From Allobosea sp. LC85 (GTDB taxonomy: Bacteria > Pseudomonadota > Alphaproteobacteria > Rhizobiales > Beijerinckiaceae): a stretch of DNA of 64,000 bases. The first letter of the stretch is position 1. Each line of letters opens with the position of its first letter. A program made the translations under genes and the position numbers. The notes under the pieces were generated by a model. That model did not search any database, was not told where the DNA came from, and saw nothing but the letters and a program-made list of their open reading frames with translations. Location: positions 1 through 64,000 of the forward strand of contig NZ_JPKG01000056.1 of NCBI RefSeq assembly GCF_000735605.1. The letters run 5' to 3'. Shown piece by piece: positions 44,606 through 53,154 of this stretch.

Positions 44606-44989
44606 TTATGGCAGTTTTAGCGAGCGCAACGCAGCCCTCAACCCCGGCTCCTCGACCAAATCAGCCGCGTCGGTCAATTTGAACCAGTGGTGAAGCCGCT
44701 GGCTGCGCTCCGGCCAAGTATCGAGCCGATCCTCGACAGTGAGGAGGAATAGCTTCACTTTGCACAGCAGGAAATGATCCGCCATCCGCTTCCAATACAT
44801 GTAGCGGCCCACTGGCTTCTTGCGAATCCTCCCGACAACGCCAGCCTCCTCGCGCGCCTCCCGCGCGGCAGCATCATGGGCCTTGAGCTTTTTGATCGGC
44901 CAGCCCTTCGGGACAGTCCAGCGTTTCGTGGTGCGCGTGGTGACCAGGAGAACCTCGACCGAGCCATCCGACGCGAAGCGCACCGGCAC
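44606..44989 (-). CDS. NUDIX hydrolase
   Basis: A 127-residue protein from a GTG at 44989. The NUDIX box is KGWPIKKLKAHDAAAREARE followed by EAGVVG: the REAREEAGV core is complete, while the first Glu of the GX5E element is replaced, as in DIPP-like members acting on diphosphoinositol or dinucleoside polyphosphates. VTTRTTKRWTVPKGWP before the box is typical of that subgroup. The frame is open 16 codons upstream and those residues look homologous, but contain no usual start, so the true start is uncertain. Confidence 0.82.
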   Translation of the reverse strand: MPVRFASDGSVEVLLVTTRTTKRWTVPKGWPIKKLKAHDAAAREAREEAGVVGRIRKKPVGRYMYWKRMADHFLLCKVKLFLLTVEDRLDTWPERSQRLHHWFKLTDAADLVEEPGLRAALRSLKLP

Positions 44990-45387
44990 AGCACCGATCT
45001 GCAGTCGGGCCTTTCCAGGCGCACTCCGTATCTCTTTTCATTCGTCGTGGATTCACCTCGCCAGGAGAGTCTAGACACGCAGCGCTTCAAAGCTCAACGA
45101 CTGCAGCGAAATGGAAGCCGGTGTCCGCTTCCCCCCATTGCGGCCATCAAGCTAGCGAGCGCCACTCCAGTCAGCCCCGCGCCAGGGCGGACATGAGCTC
45201 ATCACCTGAAACCAGGCATTCTATGGCCAGTCGCCGCGAGCTTGGTGCTTGAGGTCGGGGCTGCGGCTCACCGCGCGGGAGCACGTTCAAGGTCAACCGG
45301 CAAGGTCAACTGGAGTGAGGCGGTCCATTTTGGCCAGTGTGTAGCGACAGGAGACATCCTGCTTTGATCGCATGAGGATCCCCACTT
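44990..45387. other. intergenic region with no gene seen
   Basis: Only short out-of-context frames and a small imperfect repeat (AAGGTCAAC at about 45286-45310) are visible. Confidence 0.5.
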
Positions 45388-45489
45388 AAAGCATCGGCCC
45401 GAAAAGTGGATTGCGGTTTTCGGGGCAAAGCCGATGCAAACACAGAAAGTTGGATCATCGGACCGGATACGATTTTCAGTCCGATGATC
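45388..45489. repeat. family B palindromic repeat, copy 2
   Basis: Matches 34606-34711 and 55315-55418 over nearly its whole length. It abuts the family A copy that starts at 45489, making one composite of about 207 bp. Confidence 0.9.
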
Positions 45490-45594
45490 TAGAGCATTTT
45501 CGAGCGAAGTGGACACCGGTTCGCGTGAAGAAAATGCGATAAAACAAAGAGCTAGAGCATTTCCGCGATTCGGAGAAACACGGAAATGCTCTAG
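45489..45594. repeat. 106-bp palindromic repeat, family A, copy 2
   Basis: Identical to 19799-19904 over 106 bases. Its last bases (CTAG) supply the TAG stop codon of the inositol-monophosphatase-like gene, so the element inserted at or into the end of that gene. Confidence 0.92.
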
Positions 45595-46415
45595 GGCGTA
45601 AAGACGGACCTTATCTCGTGCCAGCTGTGATGATCGGGCGCGCAGAGCAGTCCGGTCGACGGCTTCCCCGGGCGATAGAGGGTTCCGTCCAGCATCCGCG
45701 CATACCCCCCGGCTTCACTGTGAAGGAGCGAACCTGGTGCGTGGTCCCAGGGGTTGAGGCGTCCGTAGAGTAGAAAGTGGCAATGGCCCGCAGCGGCCAG
45801 CCGATACTCGTGCCCGCAGCACCGCAGGGACGAAACATTGGCGAAAGCCCCGAAGTATCGGGGGAGTTCCGTGCGGCGCGGTTCAGGGAAATACTGCCAG
45901 CTGACCATGCCGCTCATTGCGGCAAGCTCCACCGCCTGTGCGGCGCGCAGATCGCGACTGCCCCCATCCGGTTGTGACAGCCAAGCTCCCTCTCCGCGCA
46001 GCGCCAGCGCGCTGTCACCGACGACCGGGTCGTGGATGATCGCTGCAACGGTTTCGCCCCGGACGACCGCCGCAGCCATGACGGCAAAGAGCGGCACGTG
46101 GGAGGCGTAGTTGAGAGTTCCATCGATCGGATCGATAACGAAAGCCAGGTCTGCGTGGGATAGCCTGTCGAGCAGTGCCGGTTCCGCGCTCACATTTTCC
46201 TCACCGACGAGGAGTGCCCCGGGAAAGGCCCTTGAAAGCTCAGCACAAATGAACTGTTCCGCTGCCTCGTCTGCCTGCGTTACGAGGTCTCCAGGTGAAC
46301 ATTTTTGCCGAACCTCGTCGGCTGCCAGCTTACCGAAACGGAGCATGACCTCGCGGCGCCCTGCTTCGACAACGATCTGGGTCAGCCTGTCATGGTCCTG
46401 TCGGGTAAAGATCAT
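45591..46415 (-). CDS. inositol monophosphatase family phosphatase
   Basis: A 274-residue Mg-dependent phosphatase fold. Motifs: GEENVS (Glu of the first metal site), DPIDGTLNYAS (the DPxDGTxNF signature, here Tyr for Phe), and NPWDHAPGSLL (WDxAAG position). Relatives dephosphorylate inositol-1-phosphate, sugar phosphates or PAP. It is the last gene of the Ugp-type operon, 47 bases after the phosphodiesterase-like gene, so it may strip phosphate from an imported compound. The stop codon lies in repeat DNA, so the native C-terminus may have been altered. Confidence 0.88.
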   Translation of the reverse strand: MIFTRQDHDRLTQIVVEAGRREVMLRFGKLAADEVRQKCSPGDLVTQADEAAEQFICAELSRAFPGALLVGEENVSAEPALLDRLSHADLAFVIDPIDGTLNYASHVPLFAVMAAAVVRGETVAAIIHDPVVGDSALALRGEGAWLSQPDGGSRDLRAAQAVELAAMSGMVSWQYFPEPRRTELPRYFGAFANVSSLRCCGHEYRLAAAGHCHFLLYGRLNPWDHAPGSLLHSEAGGYARMLDGTLYRPGKPSTGLLCAPDHHSWHEIRSVFTP

Positions 46416-46462
46416 TCAGGCCCGCCTCTCGCATCCACGGCCACGCGCCTCGCAACTCCCGT

Positions 46463-47308
46463 TCAATCCAGATCGAATTCGACCAGGATCGGCTGGTGAT
46501 CGGAGACTTGCGTCTCGACATCATAGGTGATGGAGCGCGCGCGGGCGGCCAGGTCCGGCGTCGCAAACACATAATCGAGGCAACTCGGCTCGCCATAGGT
46601 CCGGTCGAACAGGCACGCCGAGGGAGGGTGAGGCGTCTCGCCTTTCACTTGCGGCCACAGATCGACGAGGGATGGAACCTCGCTCCCGAACGGAGCCATC
46701 AGTCGGTCCAGGGCCGGATCGTCAGGACGCATGTTGAAGTCGCCGGTCAGGATCGCGCTCGCGGAGGCGGGCGTCAGCCGGTAGGTATGCGGCCCAGCCT
46801 CGCGGGGCGTCGCGTGGCGCTCAACCGCCATCCGATGCGCTTCTCTGATCCCCTGAACCTGAGCTGTCCGTAGCATGGCCGACGAGTACTCGAGATGCGT
46901 CGTCATGAGTCGCACCGGCCCGACCGGCGTGATCGCCATAGCCTCGATCAGGACCCGCGGCATGTTCCGGGTTGCAGCCGCTTCCCAGGGCAGCAGATGT
47001 CGCAATGCCTGGGCGACCGGATAACGGGTCAACAGCAGGTTGCCAAACCGCTTCCGGCCGCCGTCTCCGTCATCGACATCGACGCCGATGCCTTCGATCG
47101 CAACGAAGCCCGGCAACAATTCCCTGAAGAGCTGGAACTGGTTGCTGGTGTCATTGCCGTCGAGATCGGGAAAATTGTCAGCAACCTCCTGCAGGCAGAG
47201 GATGTCGAAATCCGCCATCTGTCGGGCGTGTTCAATGATGCGGTGGGGTTCGACGCGGCCATCGATGCCCCGCGCCCACTGGATGTTCCAGGTGATCAAA
47301 CGCATCAT
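46463..47308 (-). CDS. endonuclease/exonuclease/phosphatase (EEP) family hydrolase
   Basis: A 281-residue protein (ATG 47308 overlaps the permease stop; GTG 47311 is the alternative). EEP motifs: ITWNIQWARG (Asn), LCLQEV (Glu metal ligand), MTTHLEYSSA (His), GDFNMRPDDP (Asp/Asn) and SDHQPILVEF (catalytic Asp-His) at the end. The family includes DNases, sphingomyelinases, inositol-phosphate phosphatases and other phosphodiesterases. No signal peptide. Inside a Ugp-type transport operon a role on an imported phosphodiester is likelier than a DNA-repair role. Confidence 0.85.
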   Translation of the reverse strand: MMRLITWNIQWARGIDGRVEPHRIIEHARQMADFDILCLQEVADNFPDLDGNDTSNQFQLFRELLPGFVAIEGIGVDVDDGDGGRKRFGNLLLTRYPVAQALRHLLPWEAAATRNMPRVLIEAMAITPVGPVRLMTTHLEYSSAMLRTAQVQGIREAHRMAVERHATPREAGPHTYRLTPASASAILTGDFNMRPDDPALDRLMAPFGSEVPSLVDLWPQVKGETPHPPSACLFDRTYGEPSCLDYVFATPDLAARARSITYDVETQVSDHQPILVEFDLD

Positions 47309-48174
47309 CACTTGATTCCGGCACGCATGAAACTTTGCACGAATTGTCGCTGGAACAGCAGGAACGCCACCAATAGTGGCGCCGAGGTCATCAGCGTGGC
47401 GGCACAGATCACCGCCCAGTCAATGCCCTGATCGCTGGACGAGAAGATCTGCAATCCCACAGTCAACGGCCGCGCCTCCACGGAATTCGTGATCAGCAGC
47501 GGCCAGAGAAAGTTGTTCCAGTGATAGCTCACCGAAACCAGGCCGTAGGCGATGTAGGTCGGCTTGGCGAGCGGCACATACACCTTCATCAGCACTTGCA
47601 GCGGGTTGGCGCCCTCGACGCGTGCGGCGTCGTCGAGCTCCTTCGGTACAGTCTTGAAGGTTTGCCGTAGCAGGAAGATACCGAAGGCCGATGCTATATA
47701 GGGAAGCGCGATAGCCGTGATCGTATCGACCAAATTGACCCGGGCGAGTGTACGGTAATTCTCCACGATCAACGCATCCGGCATGATCATCAGCTGCGCA
47801 AGGATGAGCGCGAAGGCGAGATTGCGCCCCCAGAACTCCTGGCGTGCAAGCGCATACGCGGCCAGTGTGCAAAGGATCAGCTGGAAGCACAGGATAAGGG
47901 TCACCAGGACGATCGTGTTCAGGAAGTAGCGAGCGAACGGCGCGGCTGCCCAAGCGCGCGTGAAGTTTTCGAATGTCAGCGGCGCAGCCAGGACGAAATT
48001 GGTCGTGTACTCCGGCGGGTGGATGGCCGCCCAGACCGTGTATGCCAGTGGCAAAATCCAGATCGTTGCGAGCAGGATGGCGCCGACCGACTCGAGCGTC
48101 AGCGCCCCGCCTCGCGGGGCGTATGGATCGGTCCGTGCAACCACGCCGGGCTGCGGCAGGCCAGGGCCGCTCAT
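47308..48174 (-). CDS. carbohydrate ABC transporter permease (MalG/UgpE type)
   Basis: A 288-residue inner-membrane permease with six hydrophobic helices. ATG 48174 overlaps the stop of the preceding permease gene (ATGA). The cytoplasmic EAA loop is clear: KELDDAARVEGANPLQVLMK followed by VYVPLAKP, which contacts the ATPase. The C-terminal FQRQFVQSFMRAGIKG-like end (FVQSFMRAGIK) is typical of MalG/UgpE proteins. Pairs with the MalF-type permease next to it. Confidence 0.9.
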   Translation of the reverse strand: MSGPGLPQPGVVARTDPYAPRGGALTLESVGAILLATIWILPLAYTVWAAIHPPEYTTNFVLAAPLTFENFTRAWAAAPFARYFLNTIVLVTLILCFQLILCTLAAYALARQEFWGRNLAFALILAQLMIMPDALIVENYRTLARVNLVDTITAIALPYIASAFGIFLLRQTFKTVPKELDDAARVEGANPLQVLMKVYVPLAKPTYIAYGLVSVSYHWNNFLWPLLITNSVEARPLTVGLQIFSSSDQGIDWAVICAATLMTSAPLLVAFLLFQRQFVQSFMRAGIK

Positions 48175-49049
48175 CGATAGTGGGTCCTGCGTTCGAGCCA
48201 GCCGTACTGCACAAATGCGACGATCGCCAACAGGGCGAGAAGAATGCAGGTCAGCGCCGCGGCATAGGACGTATCCCAGAAGCTGAAGCCGACCTGATAG
48301 ATATAGAACAGCAGCAGGGTGGTCGCGTTGTCCGGCCCGCCTCGCGTCATGACGAAAATATGGTCCACCATTCGAAAGGCGTTGATCACCGAATTGATGA
48401 GGACGAACAGCGTTGTTGGCATCAGCAACGGAAACTGTATCCGCCTGAAGTAGGTCCAGCGCGAAGCGCCTTCGATCGCCGCGGCTTCGCCGAGGCTCGG
48501 CGGAATGGCCTGCAGCGCGGCGAGATAGAAGATCATGAAGAAACCGGCTTCCTTCCAGATCGCCACGATGGTGACCGCATAGAGGGCGGTGTCCTGCGAT
48601 CCGAGCCAATTGGTACTGCGACCACCGAAGAAGCCGACGATCTGCTCGAGCAGCCCGTATTGAGGAGTGAAGAAGAAGAGCCAGATGTTCGCCACAGCGA
48701 TCATCGGAAGGATCGTCGGTGTGAAATACGCCATCCGCACCCAGGTTCGCCCAACGATCTTGTCGTTGACCCACACCGCCATCAGCAGCGCGAGCGCGAT
48801 CGAGGTCGGGATGGTGCCCAGGGCAAACCAAAGGTTGTTCGACATCGCCTTCCAGAAGATCGGGTCCGCGATCATCTGCTGGTAGTTGTCGAGGCCGACG
48901 AAGCGCGCCGGGCGGCGAGCCCGGGGCGTCGAGTAGAAGCTGTCGATGAAGCTCGCGACAGCTGGCCAATGCGTGAAGACGGCAAGGCAGGCCATGGCTG
49001 GAAGCAAGAGCAACCAGCCATGGATCGTCGCGGTCGCGCGATGTGTCAT
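48171..49049 (-). CDS. carbohydrate ABC transporter permease (MalF/UgpA type)
   Basis: A 292-residue inner-membrane permease with about six helices. Its EAA loop reads LGEAAAIEGASRWTYFRRIQ then FPLLMP. VDHIFVMTRGGPDNATTLL in the fifth-helix region is the signature of the MalF/UgpA group (MTxGGPxNAT). It follows the binding-protein gene by two bases and overlaps the second permease gene. Confidence 0.9.
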   Translation of the reverse strand: MTHRATATIHGWLLLLPAMACLAVFTHWPAVASFIDSFYSTPRARRPARFVGLDNYQQMIADPIFWKAMSNNLWFALGTIPTSIALALLMAVWVNDKIVGRTWVRMAYFTPTILPMIAVANIWLFFFTPQYGLLEQIVGFFGGRSTNWLGSQDTALYAVTIVAIWKEAGFFMIFYLAALQAIPPSLGEAAAIEGASRWTYFRRIQFPLLMPTTLFVLINSVINAFRMVDHIFVMTRGGPDNATTLLLFYIYQVGFSFWDTSYAAALTCILLALLAIVAFVQYGWLERRTHYR

Positions 49050-49051
49050 CG

Positions 49052-50341
49052 CTAGCGATAGGGCTTCAGGATGCGCTCGGCTTCTGCCTGGGCGTCGGCC
49101 ATCGCCTGCGCCGGCTTCTTCGTGCCGGTCAGGGCGGCCTGCAAGCCGTCATTCAGCGCCTTGGTCACACGCTGGTTCTCATGCGTCGAGAGTTCAGCGA
49201 CCGCCGTCGGTAGCTGATCGCGGGCCACCAGAGCCTGAGGGAAGTCGGCGACGTATTTCTTCATCGCCTCCGTCTCGTAGGATGCAGGGGTCACGGCGAC
49301 ATAGCCTGTATCGATGCTCCACTGGGCGGCGCGTTCTGGTGTGGTGATCCAGCGAATGAACTTGAAGGCGGCTTCCTGTTCCGCGGGTGATGCCTTCTTG
49401 GACAGATAGAAATTCCCTCCCCCGGTGGGACTTCCGGGCTTCTTGCCTGCAGGCAGAACCGCCACGCCGAACGGGAACTTGGCGTTGGCGCGCACATTGG
49501 TCAGGTTGCCCGTCGTGGTCCACATCATGGCCACCTTGCGCTCGAAGAAGTCGCGCGGCGTCGTGCCCCATTCGACGATCCCCGGCGGATGCACCTTGTG
49601 CTTCTGGGAAAGGTCGACCCAGTATTCCAGCGCCTCGATGACATTCGGATTGGCGAAGTCAGTCTTGTCGCCCGCGGCGTTGGCAAGGATCGCGCCGGCC
49701 TGCGTGGTCAGCCCCTGGAAGAGCCAGTAGGGAAAGCCGGAAGCCGGGATCTGGACACCCCATTGCGTCGTGTTGCCTGCCGCATCGCGCTTGGTCAGCT
49801 TCTGCGCGAACTCCAACTGCTCCGCCCAGGTCTTCGGGGGCTTTTCCGGATCAAGGCCGGCTTCGCGGAAGAGCTCCTTGTTCCAATACAGGACCACGGT
49901 GGAGCGCTGGAACGGGATGCCCCACGTCTTCCCGCCAGTCTGACTGTTCTCCATGAAGCCTGGAAAGAAGCCTCGCAGCCACTTCTTGTCATCGTCTGTC
50001 TTGATGAACGGATCGAAGGGAACGATCGCCTCTTCGTCGATCAGGGTGAACATGTCGGTCGAAAGCACGACCGAGATGACCGGCGGCGTGCCGCTCTTAT
50101 GCGCAGTCAACGCCTTGACGATGGTTTCCTGATAGGTCCCCGCATAGATCGGCTTGACTTTGATGGACGGGTTTTCCTTCTCGAAGCCGGCAGCATAGGC
50201 ATCGATCAACTTGGTGATCGGCCCCCCAACGGCAACCGGATAGAAGAACGAAATCTCCGTCGACTGTGCCAATGCCGGCTTGCTTATCGCCAGCGAGCCA
50301 GCAAGCGCCGCGGCGCCGCTCAACAACTCTCGCCTGTCCAT
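49052..50341 (-). CDS. extracellular solute-binding protein (UgpB-like, family 1)
   Basis: A 429-residue periplasmic binding protein; ATG 50341 with GGAGAGG seven bases upstream and an Arg-Arg signal (MDRRELLSGAAALAGSLAIS, cleavage after ALA). It matches family 1 binding proteins of UgpB type: FFYPVAVGGPITKLIDAYAA, FEKENPSIKVKPIYAGTYQE, VPFDPFIK and WGIPFQRSTVVLYWN. UgpB proteins bind sn-glycerol-3-phosphate and glycerophosphodiesters; the YAGTYQET and PFQRST segments are like UgpB, which supports but does not prove such a ligand. Confidence 0.88.
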   Translation of the reverse strand: MDRRELLSGAAALAGSLAISKPALAQSTEISFFYPVAVGGPITKLIDAYAAGFEKENPSIKVKPIYAGTYQETIVKALTAHKSGTPPVISVVLSTDMFTLIDEEAIVPFDPFIKTDDDKKWLRGFFPGFMENSQTGGKTWGIPFQRSTVVLYWNKELFREAGLDPEKPPKTWAEQLEFAQKLTKRDAAGNTTQWGVQIPASGFPYWLFQGLTTQAGAILANAAGDKTDFANPNVIEALEYWVDLSQKHKVHPPGIVEWGTTPRDFFERKVAMMWTTTGNLTNVRANAKFPFGVAVLPAGKKPGSPTGGGNFYLSKKASPAEQEAAFKFIRWITTPERAAQWSIDTGYVAVTPASYETEAMKKYVADFPQALVARDQLPTAVAELSTHENQRVTKALNDGLQAALTGTKKPAQAMADAQAEAERILKPYR

Positions 50342-50396
50342 GATGATCCTCTCCTGCTCCCCCGGCATTCTGCCTGGTTTTATGTTCAATGGCCCT

Positions 50397-51437
50397 CTAC
50401 ACGGTGAGCCTGCGCTCACTCCCGAGATCGAACCAATGCAGATCGGTGTGTGACAACTCGATATGGACACGCTCGCCTGGCGTTGCGCGGATCTTGCCGG
50501 GCCTCCTGACGATGAAGCGGTGGCTGTCGATCCGCGTCTCGATCAGCGTGTCCGCCCCCAGATACTCGACTGCGACGACATCCGCAGCGATACCGCGCTC
50601 ACCGATTACCGTCCTCTCCGGGCGAACGCCGACGGCGACGGCAGCTGGATCCAGCCCGCGCGGCGCCACCAAAACATCGCCATTGCTCCTTGTGGCGAGC
50701 GTGGCAAGCGGAACGACATTCATCGGCGGCGTCCCGACGAAGCGCGCGGCGAAAATCGTCGCCGGGACCTCATAAAGCCGATCAGGCGGAGCGTCCTGCT
50801 CGATGCGCCCATTGCGCATGAGAACGACCTGATCCGCCATCGTCATCGCCTCGACCTGATCGTGCGTGACATAGACCATGGTGATGCCAAGTCGTTGCTG
50901 GAGCTCGCGGATTTCGCGCCGCATCTCGACCCTCAGCTGGGCATCGAGATTCGAAAGCGGCTCGTCCATGAGGCAAACCGGAGCCTGCGCCACGATGGCG
51001 CGTCCCAGTGCCACCCGCTGCTGCTGTCCGCCGGAGAGTTGCGAGGGCTTGCGGTCCATCAGGGCGCCGAGGCCCAGGATCTCTGCTGCGCGGGCGAGGC
51101 GGTCGTCGCGCTCGGCCCGCGGAACCTTGCGGACCTTCAGGCCGAACGCGATGTTCTCGGCAACCGAAAGATGTGGAAACAGCGCATAGTTCTGGAAGAC
51201 CATAGCGATGCCGCGGCCCGATGGCGGCGCGTTTGTGACATCCTGGCCACCGATCGCGATGGCGCCGCTGCTGCATTGCTCGAGCCCGGCGATCAGCCGC
51301 AAGGTCGTGGATTTGCCGCAGCCTGACGGCCCAAGCAATGCGACGAGATTTCCTTCCGTAACGGAGAAGGTGACGTCGTCGACCGCGGCAGCGCCTCCCC
51401 AGTTCTTCGAAACAGCCCTGAGTTCCAAGGACCCCAT
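50397..51437 (-). CDS. ABC transporter ATPase (UgpC/MalK type)
   Basis: A 346-residue ATPase: Walker A GPSGCGKST, Q-loop FQNYALFPH, signature LSGGQQQRVALGRA, Walker B VCLMDEPLSNLDAQ and switch His in YVTHDQVEA. The C-terminal 110 residues form the OB-fold TOBE domain (VGVRPERTVIG, VEYLGADTLIETRI). It is the first gene of the operon, 55 bases before the binding protein, an unusual order because UgpC is normally last. It powers the two permeases. Confidence 0.92.
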   Translation of the reverse strand: MGSLELRAVSKNWGGAAAVDDVTFSVTEGNLVALLGPSGCGKSTTLRLIAGLEQCSSGAIAIGGQDVTNAPPSGRGIAMVFQNYALFPHLSVAENIAFGLKVRKVPRAERDDRLARAAEILGLGALMDRKPSQLSGGQQQRVALGRAIVAQAPVCLMDEPLSNLDAQLRVEMRREIRELQQRLGITMVYVTHDQVEAMTMADQVVLMRNGRIEQDAPPDRLYEVPATIFAARFVGTPPMNVVPLATLATRSNGDVLVAPRGLDPAAVAVGVRPERTVIGERGIAADVVAVEYLGADTLIETRIDSHRFIVRRPGKIRATPGERVHIELSHTDLHWFDLGSERRLTV

Positions 51438-51990
51438 TCGTTATCCGGCTCTCCCAAGACCGTGCCGCGCTGAGCCAGCGTACAATGCTTCGATTGCTTA
51501 GAGCTGGCTGTGGCGAGGATGACGCGAAATTCTTTCTACGCACAAGAGCCTTCAGAATTCGGGGCTGTCCTTTTCATCCGAAATCCCCACTCGCGAAATC
51601 CCCACTCGCGAAATCCCCACTCGCGAAATCCCCACTCGTCGGCATTGCGGACAAGGCGGTTCTCATGCAACCCCGCGCCGCCAGCTGCGACGCCCAGACT
51701 AAACTCCGACGCATGCGCAGCCGGAAGTCACTCTGCGCCACGTCCGGGCATTGAATGGCCGCCTGGAAGCGGATGTTTCGGCTGGCTTACAATACCAGGG
51801 TTGGCGAGGCGCAACTGGCCCGCTGCCGGTGTCGCCCGGCGCTGCCGAAGCCACCTGAATGCGCTGCCCTGTGACATAGGCCGATGGCATCTGCAGTCCC
51901 GACGCTTCTGCAATCAAGCGCCAGCCTGTACGCAGTGGGTGGGCCGCGGAAACAGCGGCCAGGCTGAAGCCATGAGGGAGATCCCGACCC
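51438..51990. other. intergenic region with tandem repeat, no gene supported
   Basis: Upstream region of two divergent operons. Open frames crossing the 15-bp array (KSPLA repeats) have no start or family support. Promoters were not identified. Confidence 0.5.
51579..51638. repeat. four perfect 15-bp tandem copies
   Basis: CGAAATCCCCACTCG occurs four times without a mismatch in the divergent promoter region. Confidence 0.95.
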
Positions 51991-53154
51991 GTGCCGACCG
52001 GACGCATCTTCAGCACGAACCAAATCGCCGAACGCGCCCGCAAGCGCCTGCCCCGGGCAATCTTCGACTTCATCGAAGGCGGCGCGGGCTCCGAAACCGC
52101 CGTGGGGCGCAACCGCGACCGCCTCGCGCAGATCGCCCTGATGCCGCAGGCCCTGCGCGACTGCTCGGCGGCCCATGCCGAGGTGACGATCTTCGACCGT
52201 CGCTACAGCGCCCCCTTCGGCATCGCCCCGATGGGCTTTGCCGATCTGGTCCGGCCCGGCACCGACCGTGCTTTGGCAGGGGCGGCGAAGGCCCAGAACA
52301 TCCCCTATGTCCTGTCCACGGCGGCCACGACCTCGATCGAGACGATCGCCACCATCGCGCAGGACAATCTCTGGTTCCAGCTCTATCCGGGCTCCGATGA
52401 GGCCATGGCCGCGACCCTGATGGAGCGGGCGCTCAAGGCCGGCGTCACGACCCTCGTCGCCACGGTCGACATCCCCGTTCCGGGCAAGCGTCCGCGCGAT
52501 CTCACCAACGGCCTCGCCATCCCGCTACGGCCTTCGCTGCGCACGATCCTCGATGTCGCGCTGCACCCCGTCTGGGGCTTGCGCGCCTTGCGCGGGGAAC
52601 GCCTGGGCATGGCGAATTTCGTCGAGAACAAGGGCTCGCTGAGCGGATTGGCCCATGCCGAATTCGTCTCGCGCCAGCTCTCCTGCCCGGGCCTCGACTG
52701 GAAGCGGATCGAGCGCATCCGCCAGGCCTGGCCGCATCACCTGGTCATCAAGGGTATCCTCAATCCGCAGGACGCATTGATGGCCGAACGCATCGGCGCC
52801 GACGGCATCGTCGTCTCCAACCATGGCGGGCGCCAGCTCGATTCGGCGCCCGCCTCGATCGAGGTCCTGCCGGCGATCCGCGAGGCCTGCAGCGACCGGC
52901 TGACGCTCATTCTGGACAGCGGCGTGCGGACCGGCGACGACATCGCGCGCAGTCTTGCTTCGGGGGCAGATTTCGTCCTGCTGGGTCGGCCGTTCCTGTT
53001 CGCGGTCGCAGCGCTCGGCCTGTCGCGCGGCCCCGATGCGATCATCGACATCCTCCGCGCCGAGTTCTTGAACACGCTGATCCATCTCGGCTGCGCCGAC
53101 CCGGCCGAGCTCGGCAGCGACCACCTCTGGCCCAGGCAGGGATCGAACCAATGA
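51991..53154 (+). CDS. FMN-dependent 2-hydroxyacid oxidase/dehydrogenase (LldD family)
   Basis: A 387-residue protein starting at GTG 51991. It is of the glycolate oxidase/lactate dehydrogenase/mandelate dehydrogenase family: PRAIFDFIEGGAGSE (the common Tyr is Phe), APMGFADL, LWFQLYPGSD, Lys254 in VIKGIL, the catalytic His278 in VSNHGGRQLD, Arg281, and ILDSGVRTGDDI with the FMN phosphate loop. It oxidises an L-2-hydroxy acid to the 2-keto acid. It overlaps the ketopantoate-reductase-like gene (ATGA). The substrate cannot be read from sequence. Confidence 0.9.
   Translation: MPTGRIFSTNQIAERARKRLPRAIFDFIEGGAGSETAVGRNRDRLAQIALMPQALRDCSAAHAEVTIFDRRYSAPFGIAPMGFADLVRPGTDRALAGAAKAQNIPYVLSTAATTSIETIATIAQDNLWFQLYPGSDEAMAATLMERALKAGVTTLVATVDIPVPGKRPRDLTNGLAIPLRPSLRTILDVALHPVWGLRALRGERLGMANFVENKGSLSGLAHAEFVSRQLSCPGLDWKRIERIRQAWPHHLVIKGILNPQDALMAERIGADGIVVSNHGGRQLDSAPASIEVLPAIREACSDRLTLILDSGVRTGDDIARSLASGADFVLLGRPFLFAVAALGLSRGPDAIIDILRAEFLNTLIHLGCADPAELGSDHLWPRQGSNQ

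Noticed and set aside
45268-45516. 82-codon minus-strand frame
   Set aside because: Mostly translated family B repeat; similar false N-termini arise wherever this repeat lies (34607-34663, 55235-55420).
51510-52400. 296-codon plus-strand frame across the 15-bp repeat
   Set aside because: The open frame comes from the repeat and then shadows the hydroxyacid oxidase gene in another frame.
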